Below are positions 24,604 to 34,747 of a stretch of DNA of 64,000 nt, piece after piece. The DNA is from Macrosoma leucophasiata (taxonomy: Eukaryota; Arthropoda; Insecta; Lepidoptera; Hedylidae): NCBI GenBank assembly GCA_036365455.1, contig JAWQUS010000004.1:3851501-3915500 (forward strand). The letters run 5' to 3'. Within the stretch, counting starts at the first letter, position 1. Each line of letters opens with the position of its first letter. The position numbers were made by a program, and so were the translations under genes. The notes under the pieces were generated by a model. It worked only from the letters and a program-made list of their open reading frames with translations, ran no database searches and was not told the DNA's origin.

Positions 24604-24965
24604 TTTGAAATGTTTTTAAGTAAGTTAATATAATTGTTTTATTGCTAGAAAAAATTAACAGCTAACAACAACAATAAGACCAGTATAGCACCAAGAAATC
24701 CCGATCACCCGTATCTACCACGCGTATAATTAACCCACTAAACCGCAATACATGTGACACACGCCTAAAAAACAATTATCTCTGCAATCAAAGGTGACCC
24801 TCACGGCGACATATTAGTCGCATGAACGAGCAATGAATCGAGTCGTGCGGTCGGGATGATTAAAAATCGCCCGGAAACTGTAGATTGTAATGATTGGTAG
24901 GCGGCTGGATTACGAGTTTTGTTATACATTGCTGCCTTGTTGCCCATGTATGGATTTTACTTACT

Positions 24966-25135
24966 ATTCATCATCATCATTATTTCAGCCAAAAGACGTC
25001 CACTGCTGGGCAAAGGCCTCCCCCAAAGAATGCCACAACGAACGGTCCTGGGCCGCCCTCATCCAACGATTGCCCGCGACCTTCACCAGGTCGTCGGTCC
25101 ACCTCGTAGGGGGCCTGCCTTCGCTTCGTCTTCCA
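24966..25135 (-). mobile_element. RTE-like LINE 3' fragment
   Basis: Starts with the reversed tail (CATCATCATTATTTCAGCC) and runs into the same C-terminal region as at 11.1 kb, cut off after the VGRPP/TRW block. Confidence 0.8.
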
Positions 25136-25399
25136 GTTACTTACTATTATAAATGTGAAAGTATGCATGTTTGTTTGTAGCTCAATCAGGCTAAAGCGCC
25201 TGGTCGGATTTCGATGAAATTTTGTACACATGTAGAGTTATGTGCATGGTTGTTACACATAGATACTTTTTATTCAGATAAGTGCTTAATGTAGGTAACA
25301 TTTCACCCGTGCGAAGCCGGGGCGGACCGCTAGTATAATATATTATACCATCGACAGTTTTTTTTATTAGACAGTAACATGGTAGAGAGTCGGAGGAGT

Positions 25400-25686
25400 G
25401 TTGGTAGAGCTCCAGTGACGGAGCTCGCGGGCGTACGCACCACCGCATTTCCTAATATACTTGCCGCTAAATGGTAGTGTTCAGCACTATCGTGTTCCGG
25501 TCAGGTGGTAATATACGGCCCTGTAATTTCCGGCACAGAGGCATAGCACCTTAGGCCTCAGAAGTGGTAACGCATCTGCATTTTTACCTCTGGTCATTGT
25601 GTGGGTGTCTATAGGCTGCAGTCATCACTTAACATCAATGTGAACTGTATGCTTGTTTGCCAATTTTAAAACATTAAAAAAAAAAA
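25400..25686 (+). repeat. SINE-A copy, full-length
   Basis: TTGGTAGAGCTCCAGTG to AACATTAAAAAA. Confidence 0.85.
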
Positions 25687-25740
25687 TGATGCTCTTTTCG
25701 TTTAAAATTAACTTCGAAGTTAAATAAAAATTGCAGGCTT

Positions 25741-25952
25741 AGGGTCTTAGCTCACTAGAGCCATCCGGGACGTTGTCGACGGGTGGTCTACTGGTGAACG
25801 GCGCATGTACCACTCGCAAGCAGCCCGCGTGTTATTGGCTTGCGGTCGAGGGTCGGTGTCGATAGGGAGCGGAGTTGATGTAATGAGCGCAGACCGCTCT
25901 AGGCGGTCGGGCGCTGGTCGGGTGCTGGGTGGCTGTAGTGAGCTATGACCCT
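25741..25952. mobile_element. Probable MITE, GC-rich, 17-bp inverted ends
   Basis: AGGGTCTTAGCTCACTA and AGGGTCATAGCTCACTA face each other with one mismatch. The 212-bp unit is GC-rich. Confidence 0.6.
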
Positions 25953-26375
25953 TATATAATATGTATGTAACCTTATTTTTAATTCCAATCACTCGTCTCG
26001 TTAAGCGATACATTTGATTTAAATCAATCGCAGACTGTAGTCATCAACAAAAAAGTAAGAAGCCTCAATGCAGACACACTGCAATATGCAAAATATCTTT
26101 GAGCTAAATGCTGCACGCTTGCTTGCCGCTTGAAAGGAAAGTAATTCTAAAATAGTTTTCATAAAATTATTTAAGCACACATTCTTAACAAGCAATGTAA
26201 CGAACACAAAGCAATATAATACGCATCTGATAACCATACATAATATGTAATGAGTCAGATATATCCAGAAAAGGCCCAGTTGACCATGTAAATGGGCTGA
26301 GAACAGAAATTGGGTAGAGTAGTCGATTGTAAGTGACATTATAATAACGCGAATACCGAAGTAATATTTTTTCAA

Positions 26376-26661
26376 CTTTTTTTATGTAGTGGAAGTGACA
26401 AACAAGCATGCAGTTCACATTGATGTTAAGTGATGACTGCAGTCTATAGACATCCACACAAAAACCAAGGTCAAAATGCAGATGCTTTACCACTCCTGAG
26501 GCCTAAGGTGTTATGCCTCTGTGCCGAAAATTACAAGGCCGTACATTACCACCTGACCGGAACACGATAATGCTGAACACTATAATTTAGCGGCAAGTAT
26601 ATTAGGTAATGCGGTGGTGCCTACACCCGCGAGCTCCGTCACTGGAGCTCTACCATCAGTT
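26376..26661 (-). repeat. SINE-A copy, full-length
   Basis: Reverse copy, T run to CTACCATCAGT. Confidence 0.85.
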
Positions 26662-26760
26662 TATGTGACGTTTGTCGACTTTGATACATTTTTACCAATA
26701 TCATACTATCAGTGCTTAAGTCGGCAGTGTGCAACAGAGATAACGCTTTCCAAAGTAGCC

Positions 26761-27070
26761 ATAGAGCAACTTGGTCCACCAGCCGCGGCGGACCGGAGGG
26801 GGGGTAGCCATAGCGTTTATTACCGACGCAAAACCGCCTGTATTTTTTTGCGGGGGAAAATGCGTGTGACACACACACACTACAAAAATCGTCTATTACT
26901 ACGAAACTCACATCTTGACTTTAACAAAATACATAAACAATTTCACGTACACATTTAAACATCTAGACGACAGGTATAGGCCCATTTCGGCTTGTACTTT
27001 GACAGGGGAAATCCTACATATGGCTTCTCCCCTTCGGTCCGCCGCTGCCGGTGGCCCGTGTCGACCTATA
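26761..27070. mobile_element. Second copy of the 15.4-kb MITE, inverted, inside family M
   Basis: Interior is the reverse of 15456-15764 (GCGTGTGACACACACAC, AAAATCGTCTATT). Ends are worn. Family M sequence lies on both sides (26663-26760, 27071-27110). Confidence 0.75.
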
Positions 27071-27114
27071 AAACTAGCCGATTGTCTCTTTCGTAGGCTC
27101 GATGTGCAACATTA

Positions 27115-27471
27115 CTTTTTTTTATGTCAATAGATTGACAGACAAGCAGGCGGGCCACCTGATGGAAAGTAGTCACCGTCGCCTATGAACATTTGTAACA
27201 CCAGGGGAGTCACCAACGCGCTGCCAACCCTGAAGGACTCTTTTGACGCCATTTTTAAAGAACCCCATATTGTAGCACCGAGGGAACACCTTTTAGGGAA
27301 GTTCATTCCACAATTTACACGTTTTGGGCAAAAACGAACGTGAGAACCGCACCGTTGAACATTGCCAGGTGTTCAGTCGGTGAGGGTGGAACTTTTATCT
27401 TCCGCGGGTAGTACGGCACCATGTCGAACAGTTCGAGAGAGCACTCAACATTGTAGAGACGGTATAACTAA
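27115..27471 (-). mobile_element. Zenon/CR1-like LINE 3' fragment
   Basis: Reverse-oriented copy of the same LINE end as at 55.5-55.83 kb. The T run and TATGTCAATAG-type tail come first, then the coding end (minus strand, LWNELP-like region), running to a 5' truncation at about 27471. Confidence 0.8.
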
Positions 27472-27839
27472 CTTGCTAGATACTATACCTTCGTCAAGCT
27501 CCCTCATAGCTACATCCAAAAACATTTAAATGGAATACACCTTAAAAAATCGAATCGTAAAATTAGAAAGAGTGCCTCCGGGATAACCTTATCCTTCAGT
27601 TTTACGATCTATTATAAAATGGTCTTTATGACCAATTTTATTGTTGAGCGACTTACGTAATTTCGTCACGGGTCGGAGTCAGCGATGAGATTCGAGTTAG
27701 GGCCTATTAAAAGTTTTGCATTAAGTCGGTCAGTTGGCGGATTATATGGTTTGGTTTAATTAGCGATTTTAATTGGTTATTAAATTTCGCTTGAAATTTG
27801 AATTAAAGCAAATATCGTTCCAAATCATAGAAAAAAAAG

Positions 27840-28185
27840 AAGGGCGCGCATGACCCCCGGCTGGTGTAGATCGCAAGCGATCTACTCGGTTGAGCGATAC
27901 AAGCGATCGGGTGTGTGATGGGTGACCGCTAGTGGAAAATTAAAATGCGCGTTTCCGTGCCACGGAAGTCACGTTAAGGCGTCGGTCCCAGTTGCTATCG
28001 ATAGATAGCAGTCGTTAAACCTTTTTGAAGGACTTATGGGTGGTTTGAAAACATTCGACAGTAACCCATATCTCCACAAACCCGCATTGGAGTAGCGTGG
28101 TGGAGTAAGTTCCAGGCCTTCCCTCAAAAAGGGGGGAGACTCGTGCCCAGTAGTGGGACTTCTCAGAGGTTGCAAAGTAAAATTT
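27840..28185 (+). repeat. SINE-5S copy, near full-length
   Basis: GGGCGCGCATGACCC through GATGGGTGACCGC to GTGCCCAGTAGTGGGACTT. Part of the 5S-like box A is deleted. Confidence 0.8.
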
Positions 28186-28231
28186 GAATTCGGGCAGGTA
28201 TCCTGTGAGCTCTGAATAACTTGTCAAGCCA

Positions 28232-28318
28232 CTTTTTATACGCTTACACTCACTGCCCATACCAAGCATAAGTGGGTGCCGTTGTACAAACCCGTCACGT
28301 TGTGTACGTGATAACACA
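28232..28318 (-). repeat. SINE-R 3' fragment
   Basis: ATACGCTTACACTCACTGCC to GTGCCGTTGTACAAAC. Confidence 0.6.
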
Positions 28319-28322
28319 CTTT

Positions 28323-28668
28323 TCTTCACGCCTGTAATCCCCGAAGAGGTAGGCAGTGGCAAATGCATGCATTCAAGCATACATGCAAACACCCGGATTA
28401 TCCGGTTACGTTTTGGTCTGTGTAACAGGAGCGAGGCTGTTGACATGTCCGGGCATATTATCAAATTCTGAGTTCCTGGGAAACTTTCAGAAAATTGAAA
28501 AATCCCAATAGGAACCGGACATAAAGCATTTTACACCGTTATATCTGGCGCTCTACACTCTCTGCCTACCCCGTTAGAGACCTGGCGTGAGGATATACAC
28601 ACACTATCTGATAGCTCTCAACCCGGGAATCAAACCCAGGCTTGCTACCACAAGGCTACTGAGGCAGT
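28323..28668 (-). repeat. SINE-T copy with inserted LINE tail scrap
   Basis: Within the copy, about 28553-28615 (CTCTGCCTACCCCGTTAGAG, GGCGTGAGG) is a tail of the GGCGTGAAG-box LINE. The SINE head follows. Confidence 0.75.
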
Positions 28669-28839
28669 CACCGAGGCGGCTGCATTCAATTCACGCCCAT
28701 ACTTCGTATATGAAAATCCATTAACGGCTTAACAAAATCTTAACGATAAATTACAATAAATTCATAATCGCTTGAGGTTGTTTATCTACAGAATAATTTG
28801 ATATGTTCTTATGTTTTCGCGAGCTACACTAATTGAAAT

Positions 28840-29159
28840 AAAACTATTTTTACGGATTTATCTCGCGTATATTAAACTAAAATGATTTTTAAAATCAACC
28901 CGACGTCGCTTTTTAGCTTTCGTGGTCCCGGGCAGACTGAGGTGACATTTGTCTGACAGCAGTTTGAAAAAATTATATTTAGCTATCTCCATCGATTTCG
29001 TAAACGCCTAGCGTAGCGTTTCGGATTAACGCAAAAATGACTAATGGCATCTTGAGGTCTTGCAGACTGCTGCGGCTAGGATTTAATTATGCTGATTGGG
29101 TTGATTTTAAAAATCATTTTAGTTTAATATACGCGAGATAAATCCGTAAAAATAGTTTT
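28840..29159. mobile_element. MITE with perfect 62-bp inverted repeats
   Basis: Arms 28840-28901 and 29098-29159 match base for base (begin AAAACTATTTTTACGG). The 196-bp interior (GGGCAGACTGAGGTGACAT, GACAGCAGTTTGAAAAA) has a diverged relative at 10600-10775 plus 11020-11080. Flanking TTTTCGCGAGCT is also shared with the 17.4-kb element. Confidence 0.85.
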
Positions 29160-29639
29160 GATACCGAATAATTATTAATCAATCAGTCTAAATTAAACTT
29201 TCCTACTACCTTAAACTCAGAAGAATTCTCCGCCAATATCGACGCAGATTCTAAAATAAAAACAAATAGAGCTATAAAAGGAATAAATCTCGATATCCGT
29301 ATAAGCATACGTATCCGACAATAAAGAGGGTTTTCCATCAAACCCGTGCCGCACAAACAATGGATATAAAACGATCCGTGCGGAACACCCCTTTCGTGCC
29401 GACTCAGCTCGTCATACTCGTCATCTGTCTACAGGATGCTCGAAATTTTGTTTATTTAAATTTGTTAAATTTAAAACGTAACAATGATATATAATAATAT
29501 GTCTTGTAATTATCACAAAGGCAGAACAACAAGCTGAGGGTAGAATTAACTGAAGGTAGAATTACAGGGTTGTTTCAAATATCATTACCCTACTCCTCTA
29601 ATCGACATCAGGTTAGGGAATCATGAGCACAGGGAATTG

Positions 29640-29760
29640 TGTATTTGTCATATTTGAAAAAAAAAACCTCTGGCAGTGATTGAACTTCCGTCATCAGGAT
29701 AATAAGTTCAACCGCTTGCTTTACCACTGAGCTTCTGAAGTGTTTACTTGCACGATAATT
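29640..29760 (-). repeat. tRNA-like relic
   Basis: On the minus strand, GAAGCTCAGTGGTAAAGC (A box, D arm) and GGAAGTTCAATCACTGCC (B box-like) are in the right order and spacing. It does not fold as a full tRNA. Likely an old SINE head. Confidence 0.4.
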
Positions 29761-29821
29761 TGAGAAAATAAATAATTAGAATAATAATATGTAAAGGGAA
29801 TTATTTACTGGTTAAAAATTT

Positions 29822-30026
29822 TTACTGGTGGTAGAGCTCCAGTGGCAAAGCTCGCGGGCGTAGGCACCACAGCATTACCTAATATACCTGCCGCTAAATG
29901 ATAGTGTTCAGCACTATCGTGTTCCGGTCAGGTGGTAATCTACGGCTCTGTAATTTCCGGCACAGAGACATAACACCTAATGCCTCGGCAGTGGTAACGC
30001 ATCTGCATTTTGACCTTGGTCTTTGT
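29822..30026 (+). repeat. SINE-A copy, left part (split by GC-rich insert)
   Basis: Starts TACTGGTGGTAGAGC and stops inside GGTCTTTGT. The family continues at about 30627. Confidence 0.85.
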
Positions 30027-30626
30027 CGTCGTTGATTCGTCGCGCGCGCTAGCGCCCGGTGCGGTATAGGCTTCGAGGTACGTGCCCCTTTGCCTCGGCA
30101 TCTTCTGCTCCCATAGAAATGAGAGCGGCGTCTTGTCTGGGTGGCGCAGTGGTAAGCGCCGCGTCGCCGATTACGGCGCAGCGACGGAGTAGGCGCCTTC
30201 CAAGTGTGGTGGTGCCGTGATGACAGCGGTGCCGCGGCGGTTGGTGTTGCAGCGGCGGGGGTGTCGTCACGGCGCGAAGTGGCGTCGCTGCGGTGGCTTC
30301 CGTCGCCCAGCGTCGAGTTTTGGGAAGCCAACAGGGGCGAGCATCCACCACTCCAGTGGCAACGCCCGCAGATATTGCGCGGTCGTAGCCCGGACCGTAG
30401 TCGGACCCGCGACCGCATCCCCGATGAAAGTCCCCACGTCCGGGAATCTAACCCGGGTCGGGCAGATTACGTTACATAGTCCCAGAGCTCTGCATCTAAT
30501 GGCGAGCCCGGCCGAGCTTGGCTCACTAACGTATCGGATTACGATTCGGGATCGGGGCTCGGACATACGTCGGCGTCCCGGGGTGTCCGGGTTGATACCA
30601 CGGAGAGGATTTCGCGCGGGAGTGCT
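30027..30626. mobile_element. GC-rich 600-bp insertion of unknown type
   Basis: Unlike its AT-rich surroundings, this block is dense in CG dinucleotides. It interrupts a SINE-A copy at GGTCTTTGT | CTTGTGTAGG. It contains TGGCGCAGTGGTAAGCGCC, which looks like a pol III A box with a tRNA D-arm. On the minus strand it has CCCGGGTTAGATTCCCGG, like a B box. Long frames are open on both strands only because the sequence is GC-rich. I see no terminal inverted repeats, no A tail and no clean target-site duplication, so the class is open. Confidence 0.6.
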
Positions 30627-30716
30627 CTTGTGTAGGTGGTCTATAGGCTGCAGTCGTCTCATAACATCAATGTGAACTGCATGCTAGTTTACCACTTCCA
30701 TTACTTAAAAAAAATG
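30627..30716 (+). repeat. SINE-A copy, right part after the insert
   Basis: GTCTATAGGCTGCAGTCGTC to TTACTTAAAAAA, the 3' end of the copy begun at 29822. Confidence 0.85.
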
Positions 30717-31307
30717 TAAAAGGGAAATATAACAAAAATACGTTAGTTTAATTTGGAAGACCTCAAACCGTAAGGAAGGTCTACATTTTTTTTGATAGAC
30801 TTATGTAGGCGGCACTTTTCAAGATGGTACTAGTCTACTTCACCGGGCAATCGGCGACTGCAGCGGGCTGTCGGCCATTCTAAATATTTACATTATTGAC
30901 TTATTCTTAAATTAACATAGCGAACATTTCAATTTGGTTTTATAATATTTTTTGTAACAAATTTTCCTTTTTTTCTAACCAACAGGTTTTATACAGTGCA
31001 TATTGGACAATAGGAAGAGTGGAGTTGTATCGAAACAGCAAATCAATCACAGACGCTTTGGACGACACCTGCTGTCTGTGCATTCGTTGTTTTATATATA
31101 CATATCTATGACCTGCCATTTTGTAGTAGATCACTGATATTAATTATTATGGAATTTTACGATACTCGTGTATGAACGAGTATCGAAATAATCCCATCAT
31201 TTCCCATTCAGAAAAAAATATTTTATTTGTTTACATTGTTTATCTGTTTTTATTAAACCACATAAGTTTTTGAACAAATACAAGTTAAGATTTATAGATT
31301 GTATGTA

Positions 31308-31570
31308 TATATCTTCACGCCAGGTCCCTAACGGGATAGGCAGAGAGTGAAGAGCGCCAGATATCCCGGTCCTGACATACCTATCGTGCCTCGTCTACCT
31401 TCATCATTATCTTCATTCATGCACGCCGATTCCTAAGACTTTTGACTCATCAGACAGAACTCGACCTATTTGTGTCATGGTAGATCAGTCTTGGTCTTCC
31501 TGGGCCTCTGCAACTATCCACATTCGCAATGTATATCTGTTTAGTAATTCGCTCATTCGACATTCTTTCT
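31308..31570 (-). mobile_element. LINE 3' fragment, second copy of the GGCGTGAAG-box LINE
   Basis: Same family and orientation as 11825-12118, more decayed. The tail box CTTCACGCCAGGTCCC is visible at the left edge. Confidence 0.75.
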
Positions 31571-31750
31571 ATATGCCCGAACCATCGGAGCATGCCATTT
31601 TTCATTTTTACACCGATACTATCATATTTGAAAAAAAATATGGATTGAAAATTTTATTTTCGGACACAAACACAACGAATCTGATATTTTGTTTAAACAC
31701 ATAAAAATCTTGGTAGTAGAATAAATTAAAAAAGTTAAATTAATATAGTA

Positions 31751-31830
31751 GATGTCTATAGGCTACACACATCACCTTACATCCATGTGAACTTCATACT
31801 GGTTGGCCACCTTGAAATTATTTAAAAAAA
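31751..31830 (+). repeat. SINE-A older-subfamily 3' fragment
   Basis: GTCTATAGGCTACACACATC to TATTTAAAAAAA. Confidence 0.6.
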
Positions 31831-32583
31831 CAGTATTTTTACTGTATCATGAGAACCATATTATTATAATATTTATCCGTGAAACAAAATTTATAAGTAC
31901 TGTAGTTTGAAAGAGTTACGGTCTTTATACCTAAATTTAATATTTTCGTTCAACAAAGCTGACCTCACAAGTGATTCACGTATAGCCTTGCGTTTAAACA
32001 GGTTTCAGGTATAAACAGACTTACTGTATAACAATATATATTATTACCGAGTGTACCAGAGTTGCTACAAATAATGATTTTGCCGAATAACCAAATAACT
32101 AATATTCGGCTTCATTTTCGAATATTCGACCGCAGACGTGTTCATAAATAAAAAGCAAAACGAGGAAGATGGTTAAAGAAAAAAGTTCCTAGTTTAAATG
32201 AAATTTATTTTTATTTGAACACGGAACTTTGGAAAATTGGTTAAATGAATACGTTATTAATTGCATGACAAAAATTTTATGTGCAAGAAAAATTGCAAGT
32301 ATGTTTACAGCACAATTCCTTTTATAACCATCGTATGATGGCGTGAGCGCTCCCTATTTGTTACACTGGACATTGAAACACTGAAAACTAATTTAAAATG
32401 AAGATACATTGCTATATAAATTTCTAAACCATAAAGTACTGTGAAGTAAAGCGCTTTTCAATTATAAATGTAGCAATTAAGAGTTGGGTTTTACTTGTGG
32501 ATAATATTGACAGACTAAAAATGTGACGAACCGTATTGGAAACATACATTAATGTCTTTGATAAAATATAAAATCCAAACATA

Positions 32584-32812
32584 TTAAAAAAAATACGCTT
32601 ACACTCACAGCCCCACAGTAGGTATACACCTGTGTAGTGGGTGCCGTTGTACACAAACACCCAGACCCGAAACAAATATATGTAAGCCATATACTCGTCT
32701 TTATGTAATACATATATTTGTCCAGATTCGAAATCAGAAGGACCAGGATCGAACCCGCGACCCTTCGAATCAAACGGTCATCGCACAGCGCTGGACTAAC
32801 CGGGTAGTCGAA
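32584..32812 (-). repeat. SINE-R copy, full-length
   Basis: Reverse copy: AATACGCTTACACTCACAG to GCTGGACTAACCGGG. It abuts a SINE-5S copy. Confidence 0.8.
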
Positions 32813-32814
32813 TA

Positions 32815-33175
32815 ATAATAATAATAATAATGGCAACCCATTATACGTCCCACTGCTGGGCACGCGTCTCTCCCCTTTTTGGGGGGAGGCCTGGAGCTTA
32901 CCACGCTGCTCCAGTGCGGATTGGTGGAGGTGGGCGGGTTAGGGACCAACCCGCTGTCGGATATTTTCAAACCGCCTATAAGGCCTCCGACAAGGTTGAA
33001 CGACTGCTATCTATCGATAGCAACCGGGACCGACGGCTTAACGTGGCCTCCGAAGCACGGAAACGCGCATTTAATTTTCCACTAGCGGTCACCCATCATA
33101 CTACCCGACCGCAGTGCTTAACCGAGTAGATCGTTTACGATCTACACCAGCCGCGGGTCCATGCGCGCTTCCATA
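32815..33175 (-). repeat. SINE-5S copy, full-length, with (ATT)n tail
   Basis: Reverse copy. The tail AATAATAATAATAATGGCAA at the left edge and CACTGCTGGGCACG show the 3' end; the 5S-like head is at 33085-33175. Confidence 0.8.
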
Positions 33176-33382
33176 TCATACATACAATGTTATTAATCTC
33201 ACAATTAAGGTCTCCAAGTGACTCATTATCCCGAAAAAATGTTCCTGTTGGATGTCATGGGATGATTTGATGAGTTTCCACAGGGCACGCGAAAAGCGAT
33301 CTACACGAGGGCGGAGTCGCGGGCAACAGCTGGTGTTTACTATAATATGAATTCAGAGAAAAATACAACATCGAATCTTTCA

Positions 33383-33388
33383 TTTATT
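33383..33388 (-). promoter_or_regulatory. Candidate poly(A) signal AATAAA for the lipocalin-like gene
   Basis: AATAAA on the minus strand, 112 bases past the stop codon, in a U-rich 3' region. It is the first exact hexamer found downstream. Confidence 0.45.
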
Positions 33389-33499
33389 TCACAGATTTTT
33401 TTTAAACTCTCAATATGCAGAACAATTAATAACTGATATTGTTATAAAAAAATCTGCTAAACAACATTACAATATTGAGTGCATTTCATTCCTTATACA

Positions 33500-33625
33500 T
33501 TAAGGGTGTTCAGAATACTTAAATAAGTCTTTAAGGGGTCTGCTACAGATCCTTGGTATCCTTTGTGGTCCGCGTAGTCTGCTCATGAACTCGAAAACGG
33601 GTTTCAATTGATCTTGAGTCACATC
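33500..33625 (-). CDS. Lipocalin-like gene, exon 4 (last exon, stop TAA)
   Basis: This exon has 41 codons plus TAA. It follows the acceptor ggttttgttccag. The peptide starts DVTQDQLKPVFEFMSRL, a likely amphipathic helix, then carries the fourth cysteine (PRICSRP) and ends YSEHP. Phase 0 matches exon 3. A possible poly(A) signal lies 112 bases downstream. Confidence 0.78.
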   Translation of the reverse strand, partial: DVTQDQLKPVFEFMSRLRGPQRIPRICSRPLKDLFKYSEHP

Positions 33626-34704
33626 CTGGAACAAAACCGGTTTCAACTCGATATTAACATGAACGCTACCGTGTGTTAGTCATTTATTATGACCCCATAT
33701 CTTGTCATGAATATCGTACAAGGTGACTTTTATAAAATTACTAGCTGACCCGGAAAACTTCGTATTACCTCAGTATGAAATAATGTGTTAAAGGTTTGAT
33801 AGATACGGACTATTTTCTTCCCTTCAATTTCTTCATATTTTCTTACCTTTTAAACCTTCCCTAGACTCCCAAAAATCATTCAAAACCAAAATTAGCCAAA
33901 TCGGTCCAGTCGTTCTCGAGTTAAAGTGAGACTAACGAACAGCAATTGATTTATGTTGGGGAAAAAGTCTTTTCGCATTATAGTATGTATGAACTTGCAA
34001 TAAAATCTCTTTGGCTGTAGTATTTGTATCTGGCTGGTTTTGGTATCATTGAAAGTTAAAATTTTAAAGAACATCATTCCAAATTCAAATTAGGCAAATG
34101 TGTGATTTTCATTTATTTTTCGTACTGTCAAGATGAGTGAATCTAATGAAGAAATTCGATACATTTTAAAATGTTACTACAAAAAAGGTAAAAATGCAAC
34201 GCAAGCCGCGAAAAAAATTTGCGATGCTTATGGACCTAGTGCAGTGTCTGTGAGAGTAGCACAAATTTGGTTTAAGCGTTTTCAATCCGGAAATTTTGAT
34301 GTCAAAGATGCACCTCGCTCTAGTCGCCCTATTACGAATAAAATGGATACCATTTTTGAAAAAGTGGAGCAAGATCGACATATATAGTAGTATATAGTAG
34401 TTACGACGTAGCTGAAGAACTGAAAATTGATCACAAAACAGTTTTGGCGCATTTGAAAAAAGCTGGGTACAAAAAAAAGCTCGATATTTGGGTACCTCAC
34501 GAGCTCACTGAAAGAAACCTAATGAACTGTGTACGAAACGAACGTTTAAAAAAGGTACATACATACTTTAGTTAAATTTAAATAAACTGTATTAAAAAAT
34601 GTTTTGAATTATCTTAAAAAATGCGAAGAAACTTATTCCCCAACCTTTATATATATATATACACACATATATACATATACATATATATATATACATATAT
34701 ATAC

Positions 34705-34747
<43 letters not shown>

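Noticed and set aside
30027..30626. Helitron
   Set aside because: No TC start, no terminal hairpin followed by CTRR, and the insertion is not between A and T.
29894..30675. GC-rich frames of 174, 152 and 131 residues on both strands
   Set aside because: Overlapping frames on both strands caused by base composition in an insertion; no domains.
33953..34646. Active mariner
   Set aside because: Catalytic half deleted and frame broken; the 53-kb copy is also interrupted.
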